The notes under the pieces: model-generated
What the model was told of the DNA's origin: nothing
Databases searched by the model: none
The model's input: only the letters and a program-made list of their open reading frames with translations
DNA from: Modestobacter lapidis
Lineage (GTDB): Bacteria > Actinomycetota > Actinomycetes > Mycobacteriales > Geodermatophilaceae
Assembly: GCA_019779905.1 (NCBI GenBank)
Contig: JABAKE010000002.1
Location: 62,001-126,000, forward strand
Length of the DNA: 64,000 nt
Reading direction: 5' to 3'
Program-made: the position numbers and the translations under genes
Shown: in pieces, positions 1 to 8,071 of the stretch
Layout of the letters: each line of letters starts with the position of its first letter
Numbering within the stretch: the first letter of the stretch is position 1

Positions 1-305
1 AGCACGAGCACCCCGGCGATGCTCTGCAGGCCGGTGGCATCGACGGCCACGATCCTCGCGACGTCGAAGGCAAGGAGGGCTCCGAAGGCGACGGCGACCG
101 CGGCCAGCGGGCTCGTGCGCCGCCACAGCAGGCACGCTGCCACGACGAGGCTGACGCTGAGGACCAAGGGCGCCCATGCCTTGTCCTCGCGCAGCAGCAT
201 CTCGACGAACGAGCTCGTGACGAGAACCGCCACGACAGCCCAGTCTCGCCAGACCCGCGCAGGCGGGCGATCCGGGCGCGGCTCGGCCCACAACGCAGCC
301 AGCAT
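1..305 (-). CDS. Sensor histidine kinase, N-terminal part (cut by window edge)
   Basis: Reading leftwards from an ATG at 305, an open frame runs off the window without a stop, giving about 101 residues. It begins MLAALWAEPRPDRPPARVW and continues into alternating hydrophobic stretches split by short charged loops (an LLREDKAWAP loop, then LWRRTSPLA). This layout of a short cytoplasmic start followed by several membrane helices is typical of the N-terminal membrane domain of NarL-type actinobacterial histidine kinases. A strong purine-rich ribosome site (GGGAGGGGGAAGC) sits right before the ATG. The catalytic half is outside the window, so the kinase call is an inference from architecture; another polytopic membrane protein is possible. 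Confidence 0.55.
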   Translation of the reverse strand, partial: MLAALWAEPRPDRPPARVWRDWAVVAVLVTSSFVEMLLREDKAWAPLVLSVSLVVAACLLWRRTSPLAAVAVAFGALLAFDVARIVAVDATGLQSIAGVLV

Positions 306-495
306 GCTTCCCCCTCCCCGCCAACGTAGAGGGGCCGCCGCGCGGGCGGATCAGCCGAAAGTACTGCGGATGCCCTGTACCTGCGGCCAGGACAGCTGGA
401 GCCCGCAGGCGGATGTGCCGCCTGTCAACGCTCGTCATGGTGACGACATCGACTGAGCCGACCTGGCCAGCTCGTCAGCACACACAGGAGAAGTG

Positions 496-975
496 ATGAC
501 CAGAAGCAGCACGACCGCCGGCGCATTCCAGGAAGCGCAACTCCCGGTTCGAACGAAGCTCGCAGCGGCCTGGACCAGCTTCATGTTCCTCTACATCTAC
601 GTCGACTACCTCGCCCTGTACAAGCCCGGCCTCATCGACGAGATCCTGGTCGGCGTCGTCCATGAGTTCGACACCGGCCCGACCTTCGTCGCCAGTGCGC
701 TCACACTCATGGCCATCCCGATCCTCATGATCCTGCTCTCCACGACACTGCCCGCCCGTGTCAACCGCGCCACCAACCTCGTCGTGGCAACGCTCTACAT
801 CCCCATCTCGATGTACAACGTGGCCGGCGAGGAGTCCTGGAACTACTCCTACTTCTACGGCCTCTCCATCGGACTCGAGGTGCTGCTCCTGGCCTTCATC
901 CTGCGCGCCGCCTGGACCTGGCCCCGGACCACTCGAGCCACCGCCGGCCGCGACCTCGCCCAGGCCCGGGTGTGA
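496..975 (+). CDS. DUF6326 family small membrane protein
   Basis: 159-residue protein with about four predicted membrane helices, roughly residues 24-44, 65-83, 92-110 and 122-141, joined by short loops. The sequence resembles DUF6326 proteins, whose function is unknown. A GTG at 493 directly precedes the ATG at 496; I choose the ATG because the AGGAG site at 486-490 lies 5 bases from it and only 2 from the GTG. It stands alone: its left neighbour is the divergently transcribed kinase-like gene and its right neighbour is a minus-strand toxin gene. Membrane location is well supported; no activity can be assigned. Confidence 0.75.
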   Translation: MTRSSTTAGAFQEAQLPVRTKLAAAWTSFMFLYIYVDYLALYKPGLIDEILVGVVHEFDTGPTFVASALTLMAIPILMILLSTTLPARVNRATNLVVATLYIPISMYNVAGEESWNYSYFYGLSIGLEVLLLAFILRAAWTWPRTTRATAGRDLAQARV

Positions 976-1089
976 CGCTCGAGGCAGGCGCCCGGTGCCC
1001 GTGGTCGGTGACCTGAGCTCTGGTGAGCAGCGACTGATCTCATCGCCTCCGCCGAGGGCGCCGGGCTAGGGCAGGTTGCGGGGTGTTGG

Positions 1090-1401
1090 TCACAGGCCGA
1101 GGACCAGGCGCAGCGCGGCGTCAACCTGGCGCAATGCATCGAAGCTGAGGTGCCCGGCCGACTCACCTAGGCGCTGCGGGTCCACCGCACTCGTCTGTTC
1201 GGCCAGCACCCGGGTTGGTCGGCCGTCGATGGACACCTCAGGACGGAACGTGGCCGCTCGGGCCGAGGTGGACGTCGGCGCGACCAGCCAGGTCGACAGC
1301 GGCAGCAGGTCGGACTGGACGACGACGGCATAGCGGGTGCCGGCCTGCTCATGGCCCTGGGCGCCGCGGGGAGAGCGCAGGCGGTAGACCTCACCACGCA
1401 C
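1090..1401 (-). CDS. MazF/PemK-type endoribonuclease toxin, first module
   Basis: 103 residues from a GTG at 1401. The start MRGEVYRLRSPRG, the internal YAVVVQSDLL strand and the late VLAEQTSAVD segment fit the MazF/PemK fold, whose members cleave mRNA and are held in check by a co-expressed antitoxin. The ORF stays open further upstream, but the conserved fold begins at the GTG, which overlaps the stop of the upstream antitoxin remnant (1391-1393), a usual toxin-antitoxin arrangement. All toxin core segments look present and the length is normal, so the toxin itself seems intact even though its partner is shortened. Activity cannot be judged from sequence alone. Confidence 0.75.
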   Translation of the reverse strand: MRGEVYRLRSPRGAQGHEQAGTRYAVVVQSDLLPLSTWLVAPTSTSARAATFRPEVSIDGRPTRVLAEQTSAVDPQRLGESAGHLSFDALRQVDAALRLVLGL

Positions 1402-1522
1402 GCAGCGTCTCCATGTCCCGGAGGACCTGAGCGCTCTCGGCACGGTCGGTGTCATCGGCTGCCAGCGCAGTGGCCTCGGCGCGCAGCCTGTCCTGCGCCG
1501 CTCTCCTGGCGGCATCGATCAA
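1391..1522 (-). pseudogene. Truncated antitoxin partner of the first MazF-type toxin
   Basis: The frame that overlaps the toxin start encodes at most about 56 residues between an upstream TGA (1559-1561) and its own stop at 1391. Its sequence (ISTAVRAALIDAARRAAQD, then a charged helix ending ETLRAW) resembles the end of the DNA-binding domain and the toxin-binding tail of small antitoxins. No ATG or GTG is available; the only usable start is a TTG at 1522, which would leave 43 residues. The ribbon-helix-helix N-terminus expected upstream is not visible in any of the three frames over 1560-1700. It is either a decayed antitoxin or one using a very unusual start. Confidence 0.5.
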
Positions 1523-1796
1523 GGCCGCTCGAACGGCTGTAGAGATTGCGCGGATAGGTCATGGGCGGCGAGCGGGTCGGGCGTCCCAGCGGTGGGTGGC
1601 CCAGGCGGTCCGCAGTAGCCGACGGACGATGATGACTGTCCCGGGCCGGCTTCAGTGGATGCTCCCAACCGACGCACCGACGGTGTCCGGGCGGTGGTCC
1701 GATCGTGCTCGCCCCTGCCGGTGAGCCCGAGCTCGCCGCACGGCAGCCCCGCGCGGCGCTGATGCAGATGTCGTCGTAGTGCTGGGGACGACAGTC

Positions 1797-1816
1797 GTGG
1801 CATGATTGTGGCATGA
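1797..1816 (+). promoter_or_regulatory. Direct repeats at the second toxin-antitoxin start, candidate operator
   Basis: The 9-mer GTGGCATGA occurs at 1797-1805 and again at 1808-1816, an 11-base period of about one helical turn; the second copy includes the antitoxin ATG at 1813. Ribbon-helix-helix antitoxins commonly bind tandem short repeats at their own promoter. That this is the operator is an inference from position and spacing. Confidence 0.4.
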
Positions 1817-2049
1817 GTAGAACACGACTCAGCACCACCGTCGACGAGGATCTCCTTCAGGCCGCTCGACGTCTGCGATCCGGTGACACCGACGCCGCCA
1901 TGATCGATGAGGCGCTGCGCGCGCTGGTGGCGCGCCACCGTTCAGCCGAAGTCGAGGCGAGCTACACCGTCTACGACGAACACCCGCTCGACGAACCGGA
2001 CGAGTGGGGTGACCTGGCTTCGTTCCGCGAAGCTGCCGCACGATCGTGA
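1813..2049 (+). CDS. Ribbon-helix-helix antitoxin of the second MazF module
   Basis: 78 residues. The start [18 protein letters not shown] is the beta-strand and first helix of a ribbon-helix-helix DNA-binding domain, followed by a second helix ([17 protein letters not shown]). The tail is acidic and proline-containing ([16 protein letters not shown]), which is the part expected to wrap into the toxin's active site. The stop overlaps the toxin start by four bases (GTGA at 2046-2049), so translation is probably coupled. It should repress its own promoter, perhaps through the 9-bp direct repeats at 1797-1816, and neutralise the toxin. Confidence 0.8.
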   Translation: MSRTRLSTTVDEDLLQAARRLRSGDTDAAMIDEALRALVARHRSAEVEASYTVYDEHPLDEPDEWGDLASFREAAARS

Positions 2050-2375
2050 CCACGCTGCCCGCGCGCGGCGAGGTCTGGTGGTGCGAGATGGCTGAGATCG
2101 GGCGCCGCCCGGTCGTCGTGCTCTCCCGCGACGCAGTGATCCCCCGACACCGGCGTGCACTCGTCGCACCGTGCACCACCACCATCCGTGGCCTGGTCAG
2201 CGAAGTCGGCCTCGAGCCGGGCGAGGACCCGGTACCCCGCCGTTGCGTGGTCAACATGGACTCGGTCGAGAGCGTCTCTGTCGCGATCCTCGTCGAGCGG
2301 CTCGGACGATTGGCCGACACCCGCATGCGGCAGATCTGCGGAGCCCTCTCCGTCGCGGTCGACTGCGCGGAATGA
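2046..2375 (+). CDS. MazF/PemK-type endoribonuclease toxin, second module
   Basis: 109 residues from a GTG at 2046. The motif RGEVWWCEM followed by [12 protein letters not shown] is the classic first strand pair of MazF-family ribonucleases, and the [10 protein letters not shown] segment is the conserved central strand. Length is typical for the family. It is the downstream member of an intact antitoxin-toxin pair transcribed away from the damaged first module, so two MazF-like toxins lie within 1.3 kb on opposite strands. They are quite different from each other, so this is not a recent tandem duplication. Confidence 0.85.
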   Translation: MTTLPARGEVWWCEMAEIGRRPVVVLSRDAVIPRHRRALVAPCTTTIRGLVSEVGLEPGEDPVPRRCVVNMDSVESVSVAILVERLGRLADTRMRQICGALSVAVDCAE

Positions 2376-2788
2376 CGCTGTCTCAGTGGAGGAACCACCC
2401 GGACCATCGCAGGACGATGCACATGCCGTCGGCCCCCGTCCCGTAGGACCGGCCCGGTGAGCCCTCAAGGACGGGGAGGACAACCAGGCTCTCCTCGGCC
2501 GGCGTGGGCGGCAGGGCGCGGAACCGCGGCTGTCCCAGACTGGAGTAGAGCAGCTTGCTCATCGGGCAAGCACGCTTGCAGCGCAGCGAGGCATGGCTCG
2601 CGGCACTCCGGCCGCGTGATCCCGGGCCGGCGTGGCCGCGGTTGCAGCCGCGACCCGCAGCACTCGACTGGCGATGGACCGAGCGACAACGAGGAGCTGC
2701 GCCTCCGGTCGCCGTATGTGGCGCTGAGGCACCCGGTTCGGTTGACTCCTGCCTGCGAGGCTGCGGACTCGCTGAAAGGTTCAGCATC
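2376..2788 (+). other. 413-base gene-free stretch
   Basis: Between the second MazF gene and the transposase remnant I see no reading frame with recognisable protein character on either strand. Open frames here are shadows of high GC. The stretch may hold debris of the insertion sequence whose coding remnant begins at 2789, but I found no terminal inverted repeat. Confidence 0.4.
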
Positions 2789-2965
2789 GTGCGCAAGCCG
2801 TTTCCGCCGGAGTTCCGGCGTGACGTCATCGCCGTGGCCCGCAAGGGCGAGGCGTCGATCTCCCAGGTCGCCCGAGATTTCGGGATCTCGGAGTTCTGCC
2901 TGCAGCGCTGGCTGAGGATCGCCGACCGAGACGACGGCCTCGCCCCGCCCGCGGCCGGCGACCGC
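2789..2965 (+). pseudogene. IS3-family transposase OrfA remnant
   Basis: From a GTG at 2789 the frame reads RKPFPPEFRRDVIAVARKG, then SQVARDFGISEFCLQRWLR, then DRDDGLAP. This is the helix-turn-helix half of the OrfA subunit of IS3-family transposases, which binds the element ends. The similarity breaks off after about 55 residues: the leucine-zipper part of OrfA and the whole catalytic OrfB are missing, and the frame runs on into sequence antisense to the next gene. It is a dead fragment marking past insertion-sequence activity. Confidence 0.7.
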
Positions 2966-3006
2966 GGCACCGGTGAGAAGACCGACTTCGCGGAGTTCGG
3001 ATCCGG

Positions 3007-3507
3007 TCACTCGGCGGCTGGGACTTCGAGCCGATGTCGGACGGCGATCCGTTGGACGATCTCCTCCAGCGGAACGGCCAGGCGTTCGGCAGCTACCCGG
3101 CTGTAGATGACGACGGCGTAGGCGGAGTACTGCCACAGCGGGGACTGCCACCAGCCGACGTCCTTGGCCAGATCGGGCCGGAGCCCTCCGCGCATGCAGG
3201 CGACGGCGTACAGGGCGTACTGGCTGTTGCGGTGCTCCACGCGGCCACGGAAGGTCACCTCGGGCAGGTATCGCTCGCGCAGCCCCTCGTAACCGAGCAG
3301 TTCAGAGCCGGCAGGACAGGCGAGATCCAACGCCGTGACGGCGAGATCGAGCAGGGCGACATCCGGGGTGAAGCGACCGGGCACGTGATTCGGCGCCACA
3401 GCCACCGTGACGTCGTAGATGTCGTCACCGCGGACGAGGCCGGTCAGCATGGCCAGCTGGGCAGAACGATGGAGCCGAGCCGGCTCGACGCCTGTCCGCT
3501 TCGCCAT
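3007..3507 (-). CDS. Conserved-looking hypothetical protein
   Basis: 166 residues from the ATG at 3507 (MAKRTGVEPARLHRSAQLA); the open frame extends further but the upstream residues look non-coding. The protein is soluble, rich in aromatic residues (KDVGWWQSPLWQYSAYAVV) and has an ordered sequence with few low-complexity runs, so I believe it is real. I do not recognise a family. Its 3' end lies 42 bases from the transposase remnant, and the transposase frame reads into it on the other strand, so the original neighbourhood downstream has been lost. No operon partner is present. Confidence 0.6.
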   Translation of the reverse strand: MAKRTGVEPARLHRSAQLAMLTGLVRGDDIYDVTVAVAPNHVPGRFTPDVALLDLAVTALDLACPAGSELLGYEGLRERYLPEVTFRGRVEHRNSQYALYAVACMRGGLRPDLAKDVGWWQSPLWQYSAYAVVIYSRVAAERLAVPLEEIVQRIAVRHRLEVPAAE

Positions 3508-4081
3508 GCCTGCAGTGTGCCGCGACGAGGGTCGAATGGCGCCACACGCGCTTCCGCGTTCGGGCGGCCGAAGGCCGGCGCAGCCCACGGCCCGCGGTCA
3601 CCACTCCCCACGTAGCGGGCCGACATCGGCGGTGCCTACCCCGGCGGATCCCACCTCGCGGGGTGGGTCGGCCCACCCCTGAGGGGTCTGGAACGGACGG
3701 CGGCGTGGCACGAGGGTCGACCTGTCAGCAATCCGAACCCCAGAGGAACGAGGACACGTCATGAACAAGATCGTGAGTGCGAGTTTTTCGCCGGCATGAC
3801 CAGACAGCAGGATCACGCGGTGGCCGTCGTACACCACGCCAGCAGACCGGACCGCCATGCCGGTCCGATCCCGGTCACCGTTCCACCTACGACCGCAGCG
3901 CCTCCCGCTCGTCCGGAGGACAGCGGGGCGAAAGGGCATGCATGGGTGCCCTATCGTGAAGGCGGAGCCTGGGAGTCCTCGGGGTGCTCGGCCGTCGCAG
4001 CGCGGTCAGCCTCTGTCGCCGGCCCGACACGGCTCCTCGCCGTGCAGCTGATCGTCGGTTCGGAGAGCGGAGGTAGGCGCG
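3508..4081 (+). other. 574-base stretch without a convincing gene
   Basis: Nothing recognisable is encoded here on either strand. A 12-codon frame at 3763-3801 (ATG AAC AAG ... TGA) follows a purine-rich GAGGAACGAGGA and sits in locally AT-richer DNA. It could be the stump of a lost gene or a leader peptide, but it is too short to call. The stretch separates the accessory left end from the TetR/transporter cluster. Confidence 0.4.
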
Positions 4082-4702
4082 GTGCCTCGTGCCCAGAAGG
4101 CGGTGCGGCGCCAGCGCAACGGTCGCGACTACGACGACCGGTTCAGAGGGATCCTGGACGTCGCCGCGGAAGTGTTCTACATCCGGGGCTTCCCCCAGGG
4201 GACGCTCACCGAGATCGCCGACCGCGTGGGTCTCACCCAGCCGGCGCTCTACCACTACGTCAAGAGCAAGGACGAGCTGCTCGCGCTCATCGTCAACCAG
4301 GTGGCCACGGACCTGAGCGCGGCGGCGGACCAGGCACTGACCGAGGGCGACACGGGCGCCGAGAAGCTGCAGGCGCTCATCCACCGGGTGACGGCGAGCA
4401 TCGTGGCCAACCGGAAGACCTTCACCGTCTACTGGCAGGAACTGAAGTCGCTCCCCGACGAGATCCGGATCGCCATCCGGGCCGACGAGCGACAGTTCGT
4501 CAACCAGATCCTGGGTGTGGTGGAGGAAGCCCAGCAGGAGGGCGCCCTGCCCGCGGACCAGCCCGCCTGGGTGCTGACCGAGGCCATTCTCGGCATGGTC
4601 TGCTGGGTGTACCAGTGGTACTCCCCCGACGGTCCGATGTCGGAGGACCAGATCGCGTTCGCCTTCATCCGCCTCCTCGGGCTGGCCCCCGCGCGAAGCT
4701 GA
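4082..4702 (+). CDS. TetR family transcriptional regulator
   Basis: 206 residues from a GTG at 4082 preceded by GGAGGT. After a basic N-terminus, residues about 20-68 form the TetR DNA-binding domain (ILDVAAEVFYIRGFPQGTL, then LTQPALYHYVKSKDELLAL). The C-terminal helical ligand domain resembles regulators of lipid or carboxylate catabolism, with conserved aromatic residues (VYWQELKSLPDE; CWVYQWYSPDG). It ends 9 bases from the 3' end of the convergent operon at 4712-11760. Its ligand is probably the transported carboxylate or its CoA ester; that is inferred from neighbours only. Confidence 0.85.
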   Translation: MPRAQKAVRRQRNGRDYDDRFRGILDVAAEVFYIRGFPQGTLTEIADRVGLTQPALYHYVKSKDELLALIVNQVATDLSAAADQALTEGDTGAEKLQALIHRVTASIVANRKTFTVYWQELKSLPDEIRIAIRADERQFVNQILGVVEEAQQEGALPADQPAWVLTEAILGMVCWVYQWYSPDGPMSEDQIAFAFIRLLGLAPARS

Positions 4703-4711
4703 GATCCGCCG

Positions 4712-5584
4712 TCACACGAAGGCGCGGGCCGTGTCGAGCTGCGACCGCGCCACCGCCGACCCGGTCGTCCGGAGGAAGGGCCGCAGGGGGCCGGGAGCGA
4801 CGCGCCGACTGCACAGCGCGACCCACGCCCAGCCCTCGCCCTCGACCGCCGCCGGATCGGCCCCGCTGCCCACGTTGCGCTGCCACTGCCCGCCGGCCGG
4901 GCCACCGAGGGACATCGACACGCTGACGGTGGGCGGCAGGCCGGCGCGGTGGATCGCGTAGGCGAGCGATCGCACCCCGAGATCGGCCACCCAGTACGCC
5001 CGGTCGTCGAGCACGTGCCGACGCCCTCCCGCAGCGCTGCAGTCCCAGCCGTGGATCCAGGTCTCCATGGCCCGTGACTGCGCCAGCGCCAGGCGCGAGA
5101 TGGGCTGCACCGCCCACTCCACCGGCTGGAAGCGGTCGGCGGGATCCACCCGGCGGAGCTCGCCCAGCAGCGACGTCCGCGTTTGCCGCCACAGGGCGGT
5201 CGCCTCCTCCAGCGATGCCCGGCCGTGGCCGCGCACCCGCCGGTCGATCTCGGCGTCGGCATCGGTGCCGGCCGGTGCCCACCGCTCGCCCCGGAGCGCC
5301 CGGACCGCGTCCTGGTCGCCGAGCGCCAGGTGGGTGACCACGTCGGTGACGGTCCACCCCGCGCAGGCCGACGGGCGGTCGCCATCCCGGCGGTCGAGGG
5401 CGGCGAGCGCCTCGACGGTGTCCTCGGTCAGGGTGTGCAGGTCCGCGATCAGCTGGGCCCAGTCCCGGCGCCGCCGTCCCTCCCCTGCCGCCGCGGGATC
5501 GGGTGCGCCCACCTGCAGGCCCAGGTCCGTGAGCACTGCCTCGCGGGCGTCGTCGGCACCACGCCCGGCCGCGTCCGCCGCCAT
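4712..5584 (-). CDS. Mycothiol-dependent maleylpyruvate isomerase family protein
   Basis: 290 residues from ATG 5584, overlapping the upstream LivF stop by one base (a GTG at 5587 is an alternative start). The N-terminal half is a DinB-like helical domain (ACAGWTVTDVVTHLALGDQ) typical of the mycothiol-dependent maleylpyruvate isomerase family, with a conserved His in the VTHLALGD helix. The downstream ETWIHGWDC segment matches the second metal-ligand region of such proteins. Members use mycothiol as a cofactor in ring-fission isomerisation or other thiol chemistry. As the last gene of the transporter operon it probably acts on the imported compound, but substrate and reaction are unknown. Confidence 0.75.
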   Translation of the reverse strand: MAADAAGRGADDAREAVLTDLGLQVGAPDPAAAGEGRRRRDWAQLIADLHTLTEDTVEALAALDRRDGDRPSACAGWTVTDVVTHLALGDQDAVRALRGERWAPAGTDADAEIDRRVRGHGRASLEEATALWRQTRTSLLGELRRVDPADRFQPVEWAVQPISRLALAQSRAMETWIHGWDCSAAGGRRHVLDDRAYWVADLGVRSLAYAIHRAGLPPTVSVSMSLGGPAGGQWQRNVGSGADPAAVEGEGWAWVALCSRRVAPGPLRPFLRTTGSAVARSQLDTARAFV

Positions 5585-6294
5585 CACAGGCCGAGGTAGA
5601 TGCGCTCGATGTCCGCATCACCGGCGAGCTGGTCGGCCGGCCCCTCGGCGACCACCCGGCCGCCGGTGAGGACGTAGCCGCGGTCGGAGGCGGTCAGCGC
5701 GATGGCGTTCTGCTCGGAGATGAGCACCGTCAGCCCCTGGGCCCGCAGCGCGGCGATCCGCTCGAACACGCTCTCGACCAGTGCCGGCGCCAGGCCCGTC
5801 GAGGGCTCGTCGAGCAGCAGGACCTTCGGCCGGGTCATCAGTGCCCGCCCGATCGCGAGCATCTGCTGCTCCCCGCCGCTCATCGTGCCCGCCAGCTGGC
5901 GCTGTCGTTCGGCCAGCACGGGGAAGAAGTCCACCACCTCCTCGAGGCGCTGGGCCCGCTCGGCGCGCGAGAGCTTGAGCGCGGCCACGGACACCAGCAG
6001 GTTCTGCCGCACGGACAGGGAGGGGAACAGGTGCCGCCCCTCGGGGACCAGCACCAGTCCGTCCCGCACCCGCTGGCGCGGCCGGTCGTGGGTGATGTCC
6101 TGACCGGCAAGCTCGACGGTGCCGGCGAGCACCGAGACGATCCCGGCCATCGCCCCCATGAGGCTCGACTTCCCGGCACCGTTGGCACCGATCAGACACA
6201 CGACCTCACCCTCGGCCAAGTGGATCGACACCTCGTGGACGGCCCGCACCTGGCCGTAGCCGGCGGAGAGCCCTCGGATGGACAACACCGTCAT
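5584..6294 (-). CDS. livF: LivF-type branched-chain/carboxylate ABC transporter ATPase
   Basis: 236 residues. Walker A (GANGAGKSS), Q-loop, signature (SGGEQQMLAIGRAL) and Walker B (VLLLDEPSTG) are all intact, followed by the LAPALVESVFE continuation typical of LivF. It is one of the two cytoplasmic ATPases powering an importer of the hydrophobic amino acid uptake family. Its start overlaps the stop of livG by four bases (ATGA) and its stop overlaps the start of the isomerase-family gene. In this context the cargo is more likely a carboxylic or aromatic acid than leucine, because the operon also encodes an acyl-CoA ligase. Confidence 0.9.
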   Translation of the reverse strand: MTVLSIRGLSAGYGQVRAVHEVSIHLAEGEVVCLIGANGAGKSSLMGAMAGIVSVLAGTVELAGQDITHDRPRQRVRDGLVLVPEGRHLFPSLSVRQNLLVSVAALKLSRAERAQRLEEVVDFFPVLAERQRQLAGTMSGGEQQMLAIGRALMTRPKVLLLDEPSTGLAPALVESVFERIAALRAQGLTVLISEQNAIALTASDRGYVLTGGRVVAEGPADQLAGDADIERIYLGL

Positions 6295-7109
6295 GACCTC
6301 CGCTCGGACCCGGTGGCGTGCTCCGCCCCGGGCGGTCCCGCGGACCCCAGGTAGATCCGCTTGACGTCCTCGTTCCGGGCGATCTCGCCCGGGGTCCCGA
6401 CCGCGAACACCCGGCCCTGGTTCAGCACCACGATGCGCTCGGCGATGCTCATGATCAGGTGCATGTTGTGCTCGACGAGCAGCACGTCCGTGCCGGCGTC
6501 CCGGATGATCTGCACGGCCGCCACGAGCCGCTGCAGCTCCTCGTCGTTGAGGCCGGCAGCCGGCTCGTCCAGCAGCACGACCTGCGGCCGCCCCATCATC
6601 GCCCGGCCGATCTCCAGCAGGCGCCGGCTGGCCAGTGGCAGGACGGCGGCGGGGGTGCCGGCCAGCGGAGCCAGGCCGAGCACGTCCAGCCAGTGGCCGG
6701 CGTCCTGGTCCACCTGCCGCTGGCGGCGCCGCAGCGACGGCCGGGCGAGCACCGCTGAGCGCAGGGTCGGGCGCGCCTGCCGGTGGCCGCCCAGCCGGAG
6801 GTTGTCCAGCGCCGTGGCGCCGTCGAAGGTCAGCACGCGCGGGGTCTGGAACGTCCGGGACACCCCGTGCGCGGCCATGCGGTGCACCGGGGAGCCGGTG
6901 ACGTCGGCACCGTCGAGCAGCACCCGGCCGGTGTCGGGCCGGTAGACGCCCGTGATGACGTTGATCAGGGTGCTCTTGCCGGCCCCGTTGGGGCCGATCA
7001 GGGCCAGCAGCTCCCCGCGTCGTAGCTCCAGGTCGACCGCCTCGAGTGCGCGCAGGCCCTGGAAGGACCGGCTGACGTCGGCCACGGCCAGCGGGTGCGA
7101 CGTGCTCAT
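6291..7109 (-). CDS. livG: LivG-type branched-chain/carboxylate ABC transporter ATPase
   Basis: 272 residues. Walker A is GPNGAGKST, followed by the long LivG-specific insertion after the Q-loop (GVSRTFQTPRVL), a signature region reduced to LASRRLLEIGRAM, and Walker B VVLLDEPAAGLN. The signature reads LPLASRR instead of LSGG, a variation common in LivG-type subunits. It pairs with LivF to form the ATPase heterodimer. Start and stop overlap both neighbours by four bases, so the four transporter genes are translationally coupled. Confidence 0.9.
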   Translation of the reverse strand: MSTSHPLAVADVSRSFQGLRALEAVDLELRRGELLALIGPNGAGKSTLINVITGVYRPDTGRVLLDGADVTGSPVHRMAAHGVSRTFQTPRVLTFDGATALDNLRLGGHRQARPTLRSAVLARPSLRRRQRQVDQDAGHWLDVLGLAPLAGTPAAVLPLASRRLLEIGRAMMGRPQVVLLDEPAAGLNDEELQRLVAAVQIIRDAGTDVLLVEHNMHLIMSIAERIVVLNQGRVFAVGTPGEIARNEDVKRIYLGSAGPPGAEHATGSERRS

Positions 7110-8071
7110 GACGACGCTCCCGCGCGGCGCTTGCGTGGCACGACCAGGTCCGGCAGCGAGACCAGCCCCTTGGGCAGGAACACCAGCACGACGATCAGCA
7201 GGCCACCGGTGATGAGCAGCGAGTAGTCCTCGAACTCGGTGATGAACTCCGGCAGTAGGGTCAGCACCGTGGCCCCCAGGACCGGGCCCCAGGGGCGTGC
7301 CCCGCCACCGATCAGGACCATGACGACGAGCGTCACCGAGGCGATGACGCTGAAGTCCGACGGGGCGAGGAAGCGCAGGTGGTGGGCGAACAGCCCACCG
7401 GCGATCCCGGCCTGGGCCGCGGCCAGGGTGAAGGCCGCCCGCTTGACCCGGGCCACGTCGATCCCGACCGTCGCGGCCATCGCCTCGTCGTCGTGGACGG
7501 CGAACAGGGCGCCCCCGGCGGCCGAGTCGTGGATGAGCGCGTTGCTCACCACCACCGCCGTGGCCGCCAGCACCGCGATGACGGCGAAGGTGCTGACGTC
7601 ACCGACCTGCCAGCCGAACAGGTCCAGCGGGGGGATGCCCGCCAGCCCGGTGCCGCCACCGGTCAACCCCGCCATGCTGACCAGCAGCACGGTCACCACG
7701 GAGTTGAACGCCAGGGTGCCCATGGCCAGGTAGTAGCCGGACAGCCGCAGCAGGACGAACCCGAGCACGAAGCCCACGACTGCGCAGACGGCGATCCCGA
7801 CCGCCATGGCGGGGATCGACCACCAGCCGGCCGTGGCGGTGAGGATGCCGGTGCCGTACGCGCCGAGCGCGAAGAACGCCGCGTGACCGAGCGAGATCTG
7901 GCCGGCGAAGCCGACGACGAGGCCGAGGCTGGACGCCAGGATCCCGTAGACGGCGATGTACACCAGGACGCTGGCGGCGTACCGGTCGCCGAAGAGCGCG
8001 ACGCACAGCAGCGCCGCGACGACGACCGCCCCCACGAGGGAGCGGACCGGGAGGCGGGTGGCGGCGGTCAT
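7106..8071 (-). CDS. livM: LivM-type ABC transporter permease
   Basis: 321 residues from the ATG at 8071; the open frame extends further upstream into livH but that part is antisense-like shadow. The protein is almost entirely membrane helices and carries the family hallmark GLVVGFAGQISLGHAAFFAL near residue 55. The cytoplasmic EAA-like loop (AVHDDEAMAATVGID, then KRAAFTLAAAQAG) contacts the ATPases. It forms the channel with LivH. The start overlaps the livH stop by ATGA, and the C-terminus ends in a basic tail (PRKRRAG). Confidence 0.9.
   Translation of the reverse strand: MTAATRLPVRSLVGAVVVAALLCVALFGDRYAASVLVYIAVYGILASSLGLVVGFAGQISLGHAAFFALGAYGTGILTATAGWWSIPAMAVGIAVCAVVGFVLGFVLLRLSGYYLAMGTLAFNSVVTVLLVSMAGLTGGGTGLAGIPPLDLFGWQVGDVSTFAVIAVLAATAVVVSNALIHDSAAGGALFAVHDDEAMAATVGIDVARVKRAAFTLAAAQAGIAGGLFAHHLRFLAPSDFSVIASVTLVVMVLIGGGARPWGPVLGATVLTLLPEFITEFEDYSLLITGGLLIVVLVFLPKGLVSLPDLVVPRKRRAGASS

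Noticed and set aside
19-456. 145-codon open frame at the left edge on the plus strand
   Set aside because: It is antisense to the kinase-like membrane protein frame on the minus strand, has low-complexity Arg/Ala/Thr composition and no ribosome site.
3763-3801. 12-codon ORF with a purine-rich site ahead
   Set aside because: Too short to assign and no homologue can be recognised; noted in the gap entry only.
3598-3939. 113-codon minus-strand frame
   Set aside because: No recognisable motif, no ribosome site and composition like a GC shadow.
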